A stretch of 64,000 nt of DNA from JAEKNW01 sp963677815 (GCA_963677815.1 OY782499.1:1550001-1614000); one strand, 5' to 3'; positions 34,730 to 44,615 are shown, counted from the stretch's first letter. The notes: generated by a model from the sequence alone, not told the origin. Translations and numbers: made by a program.

Positions 34730-36214
34730 TTAATTCCTGTATTTACCACAGTTTTTCTCAAGTAATTTATAAGCTAGATTAAGTTCTAACTTAGCATCGA
34801 TAAAGGCTGAATAAGCTTTCTGCCATTGAGTTTGTGCATTTAATAAATCAGTGAGAGTGGTCATCCCAACATAATGGTTATCTAATTCAAGATTTAAATA
34901 TTCCTTAGCTTGGGTCAAGGCTACTTGAGCTAGCTCATAATTAGTAATTTTATTGTTTACTTGGCTAAGGGATTGATTAATTTGTAAAATCATTAATTGG
35001 CTATTATTTTCTAGGTCAAAAGTTTCTTCTTTGAACTTAGTTTTAGCTTCTTTAACCTTGTAGATACTTTCTCCCCACTGGAAAAGAGGAAGAGAAAACT
35101 GGGCCATAGCGTTGACTGAAAAATCGTCATGATTACTATTATTAAGCTCATAACTCAGATAATTATAAGAAGCTAAGAGACCAACATGAGGTAGAAACTC
35201 AGATCGTTCTAGTTTTATCTTCAGCTTAGCTACTTTCTGCTTTATCTGAAGCATTTGGTAATCATATCTTTTAAGATAATCTTGCTCAGAAAAATTATCT
35301 AATTCAATTTCATAATCAGTAATTGAGAGACTATCACTAGGCGTAATCTTGCTTGACAAGGGAAGTCCAATTACTTGAGCTAAGGCCATTATTGCTAGAT
35401 CAAGTCCATTGCCAGCCTCTTGTTCAAGTAGCTTAACTTCATTATATTTCACTTTTGCTTGAAGGAGTTGATTCTTATTAATCATACCAGCATCATAAGA
35501 ATTTTGCACTTTATCTAAGACATTTCTAACTAGCTTTAAATAACTTTGAGTTAACTTCCATTTCTCAAATAATGAAACTACTCTCCAATAAGCTTCTTCT
35601 GTATCATAAAGAATCTCTTCTTGGCTTAACTTGAATTTTAGTTGAGAAGCTTGTTGACTTAAAGAAGCCATTTTGTAAGCAGTAGTTACTTTTCCACCAG
35701 TAAAAATAGCCTGTTTGAGAGTGATGCCTCCGGTAAATCCTGACTTAGGTAATACCTCTAAATCTTTGTCTGGGAATAGAGCATATTGATTAAAGATAGG
35801 ATTGCCATCTTGCCCATAAACTGGTTGGTTAGTTAGAGGATTAATAAAGAGATTAGGGTCTAATTGATTAGTCTCCGGATTAAAGTTATAAGTAGGAAGA
35901 TAGCCACCTTCAAGGGTCATTTTTGTAGATTCAGACCTTAGTAAATAGTTGGCTGAAAGTTCAAACTTAGGCAAGTAGTTAGTAAAAATTGCCTTTTTTG
36001 TGTAGCTTGAACTTATCATTTCTTGCTTAGATTTCTTGATAAGATTGTTATTCTCTAAAGCAAGTTTTTGAGCTTGAGAAAGGGATAAGTTTACAGGCAT
36101 AATTACAAAATTATTATCAGAAGCTAGTTTCTCAGAACTAGCTGATAAAAGAAGAAGATTAAACAAGAGAGCGAAAATTAAGCTTATTTTTAAGCGGAAA
36201 TTTATATTAAACAT
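34730..36214 (-). CDS. TolC-family outer membrane efflux protein
   Basis: 494 aa from the ATG at 36214, which has AAAGGAG 7 bases upstream; an ATG at 36235 lacks one. Signal peptide (LKISLIFALLFNLLLLSA) followed by two tandem OEP repeats of long helices (LTLSQAQKLA-type opening LSLSQAQKLALENN, AKVKYNEVKLLEQEAGNGL, YDAGMINKNQLLQAKV, GMTTLTDLLNAQTQW). It forms the outer membrane tunnel of the efflux pump encoded upstream. The RBS overlaps the end of the RND gene, so translation is coupled. Confidence 0.93.
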   Translation of the reverse strand: MFNINFRLKISLIFALLFNLLLLSASSEKLASDNNFVIMPVNLSLSQAQKLALENNNLIKKSKQEMISSSYTKKAIFTNYLPKFELSANYLLRSESTKMTLEGGYLPTYNFNPETNQLDPNLFINPLTNQPVYGQDGNPIFNQYALFPDKDLEVLPKSGFTGGITLKQAIFTGGKVTTAYKMASLSQQASQLKFKLSQEEILYDTEEAYWRVVSLFEKWKLTQSYLKLVRNVLDKVQNSYDAGMINKNQLLQAKVKYNEVKLLEQEAGNGLDLAIMALAQVIGLPLSSKITPSDSLSITDYEIELDNFSEQDYLKRYDYQMLQIKQKVAKLKIKLERSEFLPHVGLLASYNYLSYELNNSNHDDFSVNAMAQFSLPLFQWGESIYKVKEAKTKFKEETFDLENNSQLMILQINQSLSQVNNKITNYELAQVALTQAKEYLNLELDNHYVGMTTLTDLLNAQTQWQKAYSAFIDAKLELNLAYKLLEKNCGKYRN

Positions 36215-36215
36215 A

Positions 36216-39200
36216 TTATTCTCCTTTATAATCATGTAAAGGTTTGATATTGAAGAAAAGAGTATATAAGAGTGGTAATAAGATTAGAGTAACAAGTGTA
36301 CCTACAAGTAAACCACACATTATAGTCACGGCTAAAGAACCAAACATTGGATCTGCAACTAGAGGAATCATACCTAAGATAGTAGTGAGTGAAGCCATCA
36401 TAACTGGTCTGAATCTGGCTATAGCAGAGTCGAAGACAGACTTAAATGGATCTTTACCGGACTTAATATCGAAATCAATCGAATCAATTAAGACAACACC
36501 ATTTTTGATTAGCATACCAGTCAATCCAATAACACCAACAATAGCAACAAAACCAAATTCTTTGCCTGTAATTATTAAACCAGGAAAAACACCAATCATA
36601 GCAAAAGGAATACATAACAATATGATAAACATCTTAGCATAAGAGTTAAAGAGAGCTATGAGGATTAAGATAATTAAAACAAAAGCCACAGGAGTGAACA
36701 TAATAATATATTTCATAGCACTTTTTTGGTCATATTGTTCACCATACCATTCAAGAGAATAACCACTTGGAAGAGCTATTTCTTCTATCTTATGTTTAAC
36801 ATCAGAATAGAGTATATCAGCATTATAACCTGGTGCAGGGTCGCATTGAGCCATTATAGCTCTTGTTCCATTATGTCTGCGAATAACTTCTTGTAAGGAT
36901 TTTATCTTTATGTCATTAGAAACAGAACTTAAAGGGGAAGAAGATAGAATGGATTTTTTAGCATCATCAATAGATTTAGCTCCTGAGAACATAAGTTGCA
37001 GCTCTTCTTTATTAACTTCGAGATTTGGTAAAATACTCCAGACAGGAACATCTTTTAAGTCTTTTATTCTAGAGCCATCAGCTTCAACAGATTTAACTAT
37101 TATTGGTAGTTGTTTATTCCCTTCATAGTAGGTAGATACAGGAGCTCCATCGGTGGCCATAAGAAGTGAAGTTGCTACTTCTGTTCGATCAATACCAACT
37201 CTTCTACCCTTACTTTGCTGATAATCAACATCTAAGTATTTACCCTGTGGTTCCCAATCATCAGTTACATTCATAGAATATGGAGACTTTTGCATAATAG
37301 TTTTAGCCTCCTCAGCTAATTGTTTAAGAACTGCAATATCATTTCCCTTAAATAAAGCTTCTACAGAAGAATGACTATTGACAATTAAGTTATACAATCT
37401 AACTCTTGCTTTTGCTTCAGGATAGTTGCTAGTTAAGTAATTCTGAATTTGGTCTTTTAGAGAAATCATTGTTTGGTAGTCTTGGAAATCAACAATTAAT
37501 TCGCCATAACTTTTAGAATTTTCAGAAATTGTTCTAACTAGGTTATAGCGAGTAGGGGTTCCCCCTAAACTCATTGTTATATTAGTAACCCCACTAAGGG
37601 ATTTTAAATAGGAAGATATTTCTTTAAGATCAGATTCTACTCTTTGTATTTTTCTGGTTTCAGGTAGTTTGTATTCTATATAAACTTGATCATAAGTAAA
37701 ATCAGGGAAGAAAGCTCTTTTTATACTTCCAAAAGAATACAGGGCTAAGATTAGCAAAAATACTGCTATTGCTATAGTGGCTGAGCGAAGTCTAAAAGCC
37801 CTATTAAGCAGGGTTTTAAAGATTTTATAAAAGAGAGAATTGTTCTCTTCTTGCTTTTTGCCTGATTTGGCTACATTCTTGGCAAAGAGAACTCTTTCAG
37901 CACCAAGAGGAATTTGGGTCAAAGCAAAGATCCAAGAAAAAAGAAGAGTTACAGCTAATACAATAAATAAATCCCTGGTATAAGTTCCTGCAGTATCTGG
38001 AGAGAAAAAAATAGGTAAGAATGAGATAATAGCAATAAGAGTAGCACCTAGTAGAGGTAGGGCTGTCTTCTTTGCAGTATTCCTCAAAGCTTGTTTTCTT
38101 TCAATTCCTCTATTTAAATCTACCAAAATACCATCTACAACCACGATAGCATTATCTACTAGCATACCCATGGCTACAATGATAGAAGCTAAAGAAACAC
38201 GTTGAAGAGTTCCACCTAAGACAAAGAGTACAACAAAAGATGATAGGATAGTATAAATAAGACCTTTGCCTATCAAGATACCACTTTTAAAGCCCATGGT
38301 GAAAAGGAGTACTATAATGACAATTAAAATTGATTGAATAAGGTTAGACATAAACTGCCAGATAGCAGTATTAACCTTTTCAGGTTGATAAAAGACTTTA
38401 TGGAATTTAATACCAGTTGGTAACTGACTTTTGGTTATTGCTAACTGCTTTTCAACTCTTTCTCCTAACTCAACAATATTATCTCCAGTTTCCATAGATA
38501 TTGAAATACCAACAGCATTTTCACCATTATAGAGCATTTTTTTGCTTATGGGTGTCTTGATTCTCTTTTCAACACTAGCTATATCCTTTAAAAGAAGCAT
38601 ATCCTGTTCATGTCCCTTAATTACCAGATTTTCTATGTCTTCAATTGAATCAAATGTGTTTCCTACTTCTAACCTAATTCTTGAGTCTTGATTTTCAAAG
38701 TAACCTGCATAAGAGATTTTGTCTTGTGCTTGAACAGTCATTAGGATTTCAGCAGGTAACACGCCTAAATTAGCCATTTTTGCTGGATGCATCTCAACAT
38801 AAACAGCATAATCTTGATTTCCATTAAGCTGGACTCTTCTTACTCCTTCAACACTTTGCAAATCACGCTTGATAGTCTCAGAAAAATCTTTCATTTCATC
38901 ATAAGAATAACCATCAGCAGTCATAGCATAGAAGATACCATAAATATCTCCAAAATCATCAACAACTATAGGAGTGTAAGCTCCTGCAGGTAAAGATAAC
39001 TTGGCTCTTTCTACTTTTCTACGGAGTATATCCCACTTTTGCTCAACTTCATCATCCTTAACTGTAGTTTCTAAAGAAATCTGAATTTCTGAATAGTTAG
39101 CAAGAGAACGAGATGTTACTTTCTCTAACTGCCCCATGGTTTTAATCTCATCTTCAATAACTTTAGTTACTTCCAGCTCCACTTGTTTAGGGTTTGCACC

Positions 39201-39356
39201 TGGGTAATATGTTACTACAATGGCTTTTTTAACTTTGATTTCTGGGTCTTCTAATTTACTAATGAAATTAAAAGAGACTATTCCTCCTAAAGATAAAATT
39301 AGAATAAGAAAATATACAATTCTCTTATTGTTAAAGGCGAAATCGGTTAAGTTCAT
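36216..39356 (-). CDS. RND-family inner membrane efflux transporter
   Basis: 1046 aa, full length for an HAE-type pump. TM1 near 10-30, then periplasmic porter domains (EVEVTKVIEDEI-type and GVRRVQLNGNQDYAVYV), TM2-7 with GMLVDNAIVVVDGI (the TM4 Asp region), a second periplasmic half, and TM8-12 with VGLTGMLIKNGVVLID. The architecture matches the AcrB/MexF superfamily; the drug or lipid substrate is not predictable. The start overlaps the adaptor stop by ATGA. Confidence 0.95.
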   Translation of the reverse strand: MNLTDFAFNNKRIVYFLILILSLGGIVSFNFISKLEDPEIKVKKAIVVTYYPGANPKQVELEVTKVIEDEIKTMGQLEKVTSRSLANYSEIQISLETTVKDDEVEQKWDILRRKVERAKLSLPAGAYTPIVVDDFGDIYGIFYAMTADGYSYDEMKDFSETIKRDLQSVEGVRRVQLNGNQDYAVYVEMHPAKMANLGVLPAEILMTVQAQDKISYAGYFENQDSRIRLEVGNTFDSIEDIENLVIKGHEQDMLLLKDIASVEKRIKTPISKKMLYNGENAVGISISMETGDNIVELGERVEKQLAITKSQLPTGIKFHKVFYQPEKVNTAIWQFMSNLIQSILIVIIVLLFTMGFKSGILIGKGLIYTILSSFVVLFVLGGTLQRVSLASIIVAMGMLVDNAIVVVDGILVDLNRGIERKQALRNTAKKTALPLLGATLIAIISFLPIFFSPDTAGTYTRDLFIVLAVTLLFSWIFALTQIPLGAERVLFAKNVAKSGKKQEENNSLFYKIFKTLLNRAFRLRSATIAIAVFLLILALYSFGSIKRAFFPDFTYDQVYIEYKLPETRKIQRVESDLKEISSYLKSLSGVTNITMSLGGTPTRYNLVRTISENSKSYGELIVDFQDYQTMISLKDQIQNYLTSNYPEAKARVRLYNLIVNSHSSVEALFKGNDIAVLKQLAEEAKTIMQKSPYSMNVTDDWEPQGKYLDVDYQQSKGRRVGIDRTEVATSLLMATDGAPVSTYYEGNKQLPIIVKSVEADGSRIKDLKDVPVWSILPNLEVNKEELQLMFSGAKSIDDAKKSILSSSPLSSVSNDIKIKSLQEVIRRHNGTRAIMAQCDPAPGYNADILYSDVKHKIEEIALPSGYSLEWYGEQYDQKSAMKYIIMFTPVAFVLIILILIALFNSYAKMFIILLCIPFAMIGVFPGLIITGKEFGFVAIVGVIGLTGMLIKNGVVLIDSIDFDIKSGKDPFKSVFDSAIARFRPVMMASLTTILGMIPLVADPMFGSLAVTIMCGLLVGTLVTLILLPLLYTLFFNIKPLHDYKGE

Positions 39357-40450
39357 TTACTTCCTCCATGTCTAAGTGGAGAGTTTTCTTTGAGAGGTTC
39401 AACTTGCTGATTCTCAGCGAGACTATGAACCCCAGCTTTGATAATTCTATCTCCAGCTTTCAAACCATCAGATATCATCACTAAACCACTTTCATCAATA
39501 CCAATGATTTTCACAGGTCTCTTGTTTACTATATAGCCATATCTGTCATGAGTATTTAACAACCAAACAAAAGAAGAGTATCTTTCACTTTGAACAATGG
39601 ATTCCATAGGAACTTTTACGATATTTTCCTGGTCAGATGTTTCTAATTCATATACAATTTTGACTTGGCAATCCATACCTATAGCCATTTTTGGGCTTTT
39701 ACTGGATTGATTTTGAATGTTGAAGAAGACTCTATATAAAGAGTTTAGATTTGCTTTGTGTTTAATATTATCTAGTTGCAGAGGAATCTCTTCTTCTGGG
39801 TTAGTCTCTAAAGTAACACTATAAGATGAAAATTTATCTTTATTAGCATAAACAATTGCAGGAATATCACATTGTATTTGAAAATCTTTATTGGAAATTA
39901 GGGAAATAACAGGGAGTCCTGCTTTAATAATTTCGCTTTGTTGGAAATAAATATCTTGAATGAAACCAGAATAAGGAGCTAATAACTTAATGTCGTTAAG
40001 AGAATTTTGCACACTTTCATATTTTGCTGTAATTTGCTTCAAACCTGCTTGGGCTTTTTCATAATCATTGATTGCAACATTGCCTTTTTTGTAAAGGGTT
40101 TCAATTCTTGCTACCTCACTTGAAATCTGTTCAAACTGGGCTTGAACTGCTGTGTATTGGAGCTGGTAATCCCTTGCATCAAGTTTGGCTAAAAGCTGTC
40201 CTTGTTCTACATATTCCCCTTCTTCTACATAAATTCTTTCGATTGGAGCTGATATTCTAAATGATAAATTTGCTTTTTTACCTTCAATTACTGTTCCAGC
40301 AAAAGACCTTTCTTCTGAAGTTGTTACTTCTTCAATAGTATAAACTTTTACTAGTTTACTCTTAACATTATTTATATCCACTTTTGTTTGACAAGCTAGT
40401 AAGCTCGAAACAAAGAATATAATTATTATTGCTTTAAAGGTGTCCTTCAT
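39353..40450 (-). CDS. Efflux RND periplasmic adaptor (membrane fusion lipoprotein)
   Basis: 365 aa with lipobox LLAC (Cys20). A short lipoyl half (FRISAPIERIYVEEGEYVEQGQ), a coiled coil (QLQYTAVQAQFEQISSEVARIETLYKKG region), the other lipoyl half (LLAPYSGFIQDIY), a beta-barrel and a membrane-proximal domain follow in the order of the AcrA family. It bridges the RND pump and the TolC channel. Overlaps the RND gene by four bases and follows the TetR gene by 8. Confidence 0.94.
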   Translation of the reverse strand: MKDTFKAIIIIFFVSSLLACQTKVDINNVKSKLVKVYTIEEVTTSEERSFAGTVIEGKKANLSFRISAPIERIYVEEGEYVEQGQLLAKLDARDYQLQYTAVQAQFEQISSEVARIETLYKKGNVAINDYEKAQAGLKQITAKYESVQNSLNDIKLLAPYSGFIQDIYFQQSEIIKAGLPVISLISNKDFQIQCDIPAIVYANKDKFSSYSVTLETNPEEEIPLQLDNIKHKANLNSLYRVFFNIQNQSSKSPKMAIGMDCQVKIVYELETSDQENIVKVPMESIVQSERYSSFVWLLNTHDRYGYIVNKRPVKIIGIDESGLVMISDGLKAGDRIIKAGVHSLAENQQVEPLKENSPLRHGGSK

Positions 40451-40458
40451 AAATCCTC

Positions 40459-41025
40459 CTATTTTTGTAATCCTCGTAGTATTAATTGATTAAAAATATT
40501 TATTTTCTCTTTTATTATTTCATCAGAATTATCATTCTGGATTGATGTTTGTAAGGTTTGACGAATAATTTGAATTAGAAGTTTTATATTGATATCTTTG
40601 ATTATCTTATCTTCATCTTGGAATTTCTTAAACAGTAAATAAAACTTCTCTTCTAATACAGTGACATAGGCCTCTATTTCATCTTTGATAAATGGATATT
40701 CAACGTAGATTTCACTGACTAATACTCTCAACTTACCAACTGACAGTTCCTCTAAAGAATTCATACTTTCTGAAACTAATTTCTCGAAAGAAGGAGATTC
40801 TAAATAGTAATTATAGAACTTAGCAAAAGTGTTTTCAAAAAAATATATAGCAATTTTACTAACCAAATCTGCCTTACTACCAATTATCTTATAGAGGGTA
40901 GCTTTAGCTAATGAACAATCCTTCGCCAGCTGGTCCATATTTAAGTTAGACAGGCCTTTATCTAAAACCAGATCTTTAGCTTTTACGAAAACTAATTCAA
41001 TAATATCATTGTTCTCAACTTTCAT
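40459..41025 (-). CDS. TetR-family transcriptional regulator
   Basis: 188 aa from the ATG at 41025 (GGAG 7 bases before). A frame open to 41100 exists, but those 25 codons have no RBS and run through the operator palindromes. The N-terminal helix-turn-helix is LNMDQLAKDCSLAKATLYKIIGSKADL, with the family's typical LYxxxxSKxxL ending; the rest is an all-helical ligand domain. It heads the adaptor-RND-TolC operon and most likely represses it and itself through the dyads at 41029-41095. Confidence 0.9.
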   Translation of the reverse strand: MKVENNDIIELVFVKAKDLVLDKGLSNLNMDQLAKDCSLAKATLYKIIGSKADLVSKIAIYFFENTFAKFYNYYLESPSFEKLVSESMNSLEELSVGKLRVLVSEIYVEYPFIKDEIEAYVTVLEEKFYLLFKKFQDEDKIIKDINIKLLIQIIRQTLQTSIQNDNSDEIIKEKINIFNQLILRGLQK

Positions 41026-41028
41026 AAA

Positions 41029-41095
41029 TGAACTCCAAATGTTATTTGAGTTCAACTTTATATTGTTTGATAAATAGTCAAGAAAGAAATTTCTT
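41029..41095. promoter_or_regulatory. Candidate TetR operators in the divergent gap
   Basis: Two dyads: TGAACTC-N12-GAGTTCA (41029-41054, just upstream of the TetR start) and the perfect palindrome AAGAAATTTCTT (41084-41095). They lie between the divergent TetR and DUF3147 genes. Confidence 0.45.
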
Positions 41096-41142
41096 GCCAA
41101 AAGAATATTAGTCTTGAGCTTGGAAAAAAACAGGTGGAAAAT

Positions 41143-41490
41143 ATGTATTATTTAATAAAAATTGCTATAACTTCTATTCTGGTAGTATTAATTTCAGAAA
41201 TCTCTAAGAGGTCATCAGTTATAGCTGGCATACTAGCTTCGATCCCTCTATTATCTTTCATAGCAATATTTTGGATGTATCATGATAATAAAGATGTGAA
41301 AGTAATTATTGATTTTTCTAAAGCAATATTTTGGCTAGTTATTCCCTCGCTTTTGTTCTTCATTGCCTTACCAATACTTCTTAAAAGAGGGGTTAATTTT
41401 TACCTATCAATGGGAATATCCGCTAGTATAATGATATTATTCTACTATTTGATGGTCTTAATACTAAAAAAAATAAATATAACAATATAA
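41143..41490 (+). CDS. Small membrane protein, DUF3147-like
   Basis: 115 aa from the ATG at 41143 behind AGGTGG (a GTG nine bases earlier would be part of that RBS). Four predicted membrane segments: ITSILVVLISEI, IAGILASIPLLSFIAIFWMY, AIFWLVIPSLLFFIALPILL and MGISASIMILFYYLMVLIL. The sequence SVIAGILASIPLLSF is typical of DUF3147 proteins. Function unknown. It is divergent from the TetR gene and may be in its regulon; RidA follows 11 bases later. Confidence 0.7.
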   Translation: MYYLIKIAITSILVVLISEISKRSSVIAGILASIPLLSFIAIFWMYHDNKDVKVIIDFSKAIFWLVIPSLLFFIALPILLKRGVNFYLSMGISASIMILFYYLMVLILKKINITI

Positions 41491-41501
41491 AGGTGGAAAG
41501 A

Positions 41502-41849
41502 ATGGATATTAAAAGATATGAAGGTACTGGAAGAATGAGTAGAGTTGTTGAACATAATGGAGTACTCTATCTTTGCGGTCAAACTTATGGTGATAGTGAA
41601 GGAATTAAAGAACAAACTCAAGGTGTTCTAGATAAGATAGATGCCTTATTAGCTAAGTACGATTCAGATAAAAGACATTTGCTTTCTGTAACAATTTACC
41701 TTAGAGATATGAAAGATTTTGCTGGAATGAATGAAGTATGGGATGCTTGGGTTGAAGCTGGTTTCGAACCTGCAAGAGCAACTGTTGAAGCAAGATTAGC
41801 TAGAGAAAGTTTACTTGTTGAAATGTCAGTTACTGCTGTTAGAAAATAA
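41502..41849 (+). CDS. RidA/YjgF-family enamine/imine deaminase
   Basis: 115 aa from the ATG at 41502 behind AAAGGTGG. LYLCGQTYGDSEGIKEQTQG, HLLSVTIYLRDMKDFAGMNEVW and EPARATVEARLARESLLVEMSV give the RidA trimer fold, including the Arg that binds the carboxylate (ARATVEA) and the final Glu. It removes reactive 2-aminoacrylate-type enamines released by PLP enzymes. In the same run as DUF3147 and fumarase. Confidence 0.9.
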   Translation: MDIKRYEGTGRMSRVVEHNGVLYLCGQTYGDSEGIKEQTQGVLDKIDALLAKYDSDKRHLLSVTIYLRDMKDFAGMNEVWDAWVEAGFEPARATVEARLARESLLVEMSVTAVRK

Positions 41850-41850
41850 G

Positions 41851-42693
41851 ATGAAAAAACTTGATTTCCCAAAGATAGAAGAAGATATTTATCAGGCCAT
41901 AGGCAAAGCTGGTATTATTATGGATTCGGAATTAGAAGAAGTTCTGCTTCAAGCCCAGAAAAGAGAAGGTAAAGCCTTAGCAAGAGATATTCTCTCTGAT
42001 ATAATCCTTAATGGTAAGATAGCTAAAGAGCTTCAAAAACCTCTATGTCAAGATACAGGAGTGGCTGTTTTTTGGGTAGAAATTGGTTCTGAAATCCATA
42101 ATCCAGCCTTATTAGAAGATACAATTAATTCGGCTGTAGAAAGATCCTATAAAGACTTTTATTTCCGTAAGTCCATGGTAGAAGACCCTGTATTTAAGAG
42201 AAATAATACAGGAAATAATCTACCAGCTATAATTCATTGGAAATTTACTAAAGGTGATAAGCTAAAGATATCTTTTTCAGCTAAAGGTGGAGGTTCGGAG
42301 AATATGAGTAGGCTGGCTATGTTAAAACCTTCCGATGGACTTGCAGGTGTTAAAGACTTTGTCCTTGATACTGTGATAAAAGCAAAAGGAAATCCTTGTC
42401 CGCCAATCATAGTTGGTATTGGTGTAGGAGGAAACTTTGAATCATGTGCCATATTAGCTAAAAAAGCTTTGTTTAGGAGAATAGGTGATAAACACCCAGA
42501 AGCAGTATGGGCCAAGTTAGAAGAAGAGCTACTTGAAGAAATTAATGCAAGTAATGTAGGACCTCAAGGTCTTGGGGGAGATACTACTGCCTTAGCTGTT
42601 AAAGTTGAATACCTACCCTGTCATATTGCTTCTTTACCTCTAGCTGTGAATATTCAATGTCATTCTAATCGCCATTTCACTCTAACATATTAA
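41851..42693 (+). CDS. Class I fumarate hydratase (or tartrate dehydratase) alpha subunit
   Basis: 280 aa from the ATG at 41851, one base after the RidA stop. Cluster ligands are in KPLCQDTGVAVFW, ESCAILAKKALFR and the CHIASLPLAVN region near the end. FSAKGGGSENMSRL and GGDTTALAVK are typical. It carries the [4Fe-4S] cluster and pairs with the beta subunit at 42702 to interconvert fumarate and malate. The two-subunit form is common in anaerobes. Fumarate rather than tartrate is favoured by frequency, not proven. Confidence 0.9.
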   Translation: MKKLDFPKIEEDIYQAIGKAGIIMDSELEEVLLQAQKREGKALARDILSDIILNGKIAKELQKPLCQDTGVAVFWVEIGSEIHNPALLEDTINSAVERSYKDFYFRKSMVEDPVFKRNNTGNNLPAIIHWKFTKGDKLKISFSAKGGGSENMSRLAMLKPSDGLAGVKDFVLDTVIKAKGNPCPPIIVGIGVGGNFESCAILAKKALFRRIGDKHPEAVWAKLEEELLEEINASNVGPQGLGGDTTALAVKVEYLPCHIASLPLAVNIQCHSNRHFTLTY

Positions 42694-42701
42694 GGAGCAT
42701 T

Positions 42702-43217
42702 ATGAATATTCATACACCATTAACAAAAGAAAAATGCTTGAAGTTGAGAGCTGGAGATAAAGTCTATATTAGTGGAACAATATTTACTGCAAGAGACCAA
42801 GCTCATAAAAGAATAGTCGAAGCTCTCAAAGAGGGTAAGGAAATTCCTTTTGATATTAATGAAGCAATAATCTTCTATGTCGGACCAACACCAGCTAAAC
42901 CAGACCAAGTAATAGGTTCAGCAGGACCGACCACAAGTTATAGAATGGATTCATACACTCCCTACCTTCTGGATAGAGGACTTTCTGGTATGATAGGTAA
43001 AGGCGAAAGGGGAGAAGAAGTTAGACAAGCAATTATTAATAATAAAGCAATCTATTTTGTGGCAGTAGGTGGGGCAGGGGCTTTGCTATCTTCATCCATA
43101 AAAGATGCGGAACTAATCGCTTATCCTGACCTTGGACCAGAGGCTGTTTATAGATTAGAAGTAGAAAAATTCCCTTGCTATGTTGCTATAGATAGCCAAG
43201 GAAAAACTTTGTTTTAG
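42702..43217 (+). CDS. Class I fumarate hydratase beta subunit
   Basis: 171 aa, ATG behind AAGGAG, 8 bases after the alpha gene. KVYISGTIFTARDQAHKR, FYVGPTPAKPDQVIGSAGPTTSYRMD and MIGKGERG are the substrate-binding motifs of the beta domain. VAVGGAGALLSSSIKDAELIAYPDLGPEAVYRLEV closes the fold. Together with the alpha subunit it gives a complete hydratase. Confidence 0.92.
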   Translation: MNIHTPLTKEKCLKLRAGDKVYISGTIFTARDQAHKRIVEALKEGKEIPFDINEAIIFYVGPTPAKPDQVIGSAGPTTSYRMDSYTPYLLDRGLSGMIGKGERGEEVRQAIINNKAIYFVAVGGAGALLSSSIKDAELIAYPDLGPEAVYRLEVEKFPCYVAIDSQGKTLF

Positions 43218-43235
43218 TCAGGGAAAATTTTTTTG

Positions 43236-43264
43236 TTGACATCTTGTGAAGTTAACTTATATTT
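43236..43264 (+). promoter_or_regulatory. Promoter of the outer membrane protein gene
   Basis: TTGACA (43236-43241), a 17-base spacer, ATATTT (43259-43264). GTTAAC occurs in the spacer and again 27 bases downstream, possibly a regulator site. The 5' UTR would be about 120 bases. Confidence 0.45.
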
Positions 43265-43392
43265 TGAAATAGTTAACATATATTTAACAATCATTATTGA
43301 CTGTTAAATAAAATTATTGTGGGAAGAAGGATATAAACACCACTTGCTAATCCTTCAAAATTTAAACAAAGTACATTTGAAAGGAGTTCATT

Positions 43393-44559
43393 ATGAACAA
43401 AAAGACTATTCTTTTATTAGTCGCACTATTTATCATGACAAGTATGTTTGCTACTCAAACAAGAATGAGTGGTTTAGGAAACCCAACTGGATTAATCGAA
43501 GATGACACTGACGTATTTACTTACCCAGCAACAATTTTTGCTAATAGTGGTGTAGCTGTAGCTGAACTACAACAAGGGGCAGGTTCTACACAATGGAATA
43601 TGAGTGCAAATATTCCTATCCTTGAATACAAACTTGGTGTTTACTTGAATCGTGACACTATGATTGATTTACCTGGCTATGGTGTAGATCTTGATATTGC
43701 TAAAAGTGTTGAATTTAATTTTGGTTTCATGGATAAGTTTGCTGTAGGTTTTGGTACTTCTGCAGATTATAAAACTGAAGCAGAATTTCCTCTTGCTGAA
43801 GGTACTTTCAAGAATGAACCAAAAGCAAACTTCTATTCATTCTTCGGTGGATATTCAGCTAATGGTATGGATTTTGGTCTTAGATTTGAGATGGCAAGTG
43901 CAGAAGATGTCGACAATAATGGCGATTTCTTAGAAATGTCTTACACTGCTTTTGGTCTTAAAGGTAGACATTACATCATGAATGAAGAAAATATGTCTTT
44001 CTTAGTTCAAGCTGCTTATATGATGTCTATGGAAGAATATAACTATGAAGATTTAGAAGGCAACAAACTTAACAAAAATGAAGTGTCTGAATCAATGCTT
44101 GAAATAGGATTCGGCTTACAGGTAAAAGCTGGTGAAAGAAACAGAATTTTATTCGGTTTAACTCCAATTATTTATAATCCTATGAGTCAAGAAGTTACTA
44201 CTTATGGTGCTGCTGATGATATCGTTAACAAAGCTGATGATACTTGGATGTTCTTCCCTGAATATAACCTTGCAGTAGAATCTAAAATCTGCTCATGGTT
44301 AACAGGCAGACTTGGTGCTAATCAAGTTTATGCTCACGTTACTGAAGAGATGGATTTTGATGAAACAATGGCTCAAGAAGATACTGAAGATACCTTCTAT
44401 GCTAAAAATTATAATATGAACTTAGGTCTTACTTTCTCATTTGGTAATTTCTGTCTTGATACAGTTTTAGAGCAAGAATTATTATTTGAAGGTCCAGACT
44501 TTATTGGTGGAAATGCTAATGGTTTAGCAACTGAAGTTTCAGTAAAATATAAATTCTAA
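43393..44559 (+). CDS. Outer membrane beta-barrel protein
   Basis: 388 aa, ATG behind AAGGAG. Signal peptide (MNKKTILLLVALFIMTSMFA), then TRMSGLGNPTGLIEDDTDVFTYPATIFANSG, a plug-like N-terminus seen in FCB porin-like proteins. The rest alternates strands of 10-14 residues with Asp/Glu/Asn loops and ends in a strand with terminal Phe (SVKYKF), the signal for insertion by BamA. Single gene with its own promoter and terminator; codon use looks like a well expressed gene. Substrate unknown. Confidence 0.8.
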   Translation: MNKKTILLLVALFIMTSMFATQTRMSGLGNPTGLIEDDTDVFTYPATIFANSGVAVAELQQGAGSTQWNMSANIPILEYKLGVYLNRDTMIDLPGYGVDLDIAKSVEFNFGFMDKFAVGFGTSADYKTEAEFPLAEGTFKNEPKANFYSFFGGYSANGMDFGLRFEMASAEDVDNNGDFLEMSYTAFGLKGRHYIMNEENMSFLVQAAYMMSMEEYNYEDLEGNKLNKNEVSESMLEIGFGLQVKAGERNRILFGLTPIIYNPMSQEVTTYGAADDIVNKADDTWMFFPEYNLAVESKICSWLTGRLGANQVYAHVTEEMDFDETMAQEDTEDTFYAKNYNMNLGLTFSFGNFCLDTVLEQELLFEGPDFIGGNANGLATEVSVKYKF

Positions 44560-44583
44560 TTATAATAGAAAATAAAATTATTT

Positions 44584-44615
44584 AAGAGTACAGGTTTTTC
44601 CTGTACTCTTTTTTT
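44584..44615 (+). terminator. Terminator after the outer membrane protein gene
   Basis: AAGAGTACAGG and CCTGTACTCTT with a TTTTT loop (44584-44610), then T7. Confidence 0.92.

Noticed and set aside
36244..36642. 132-aa plus-strand frame inside the RND gene
   Set aside because: Antisense to conserved transmembrane coding sequence; no independent support.
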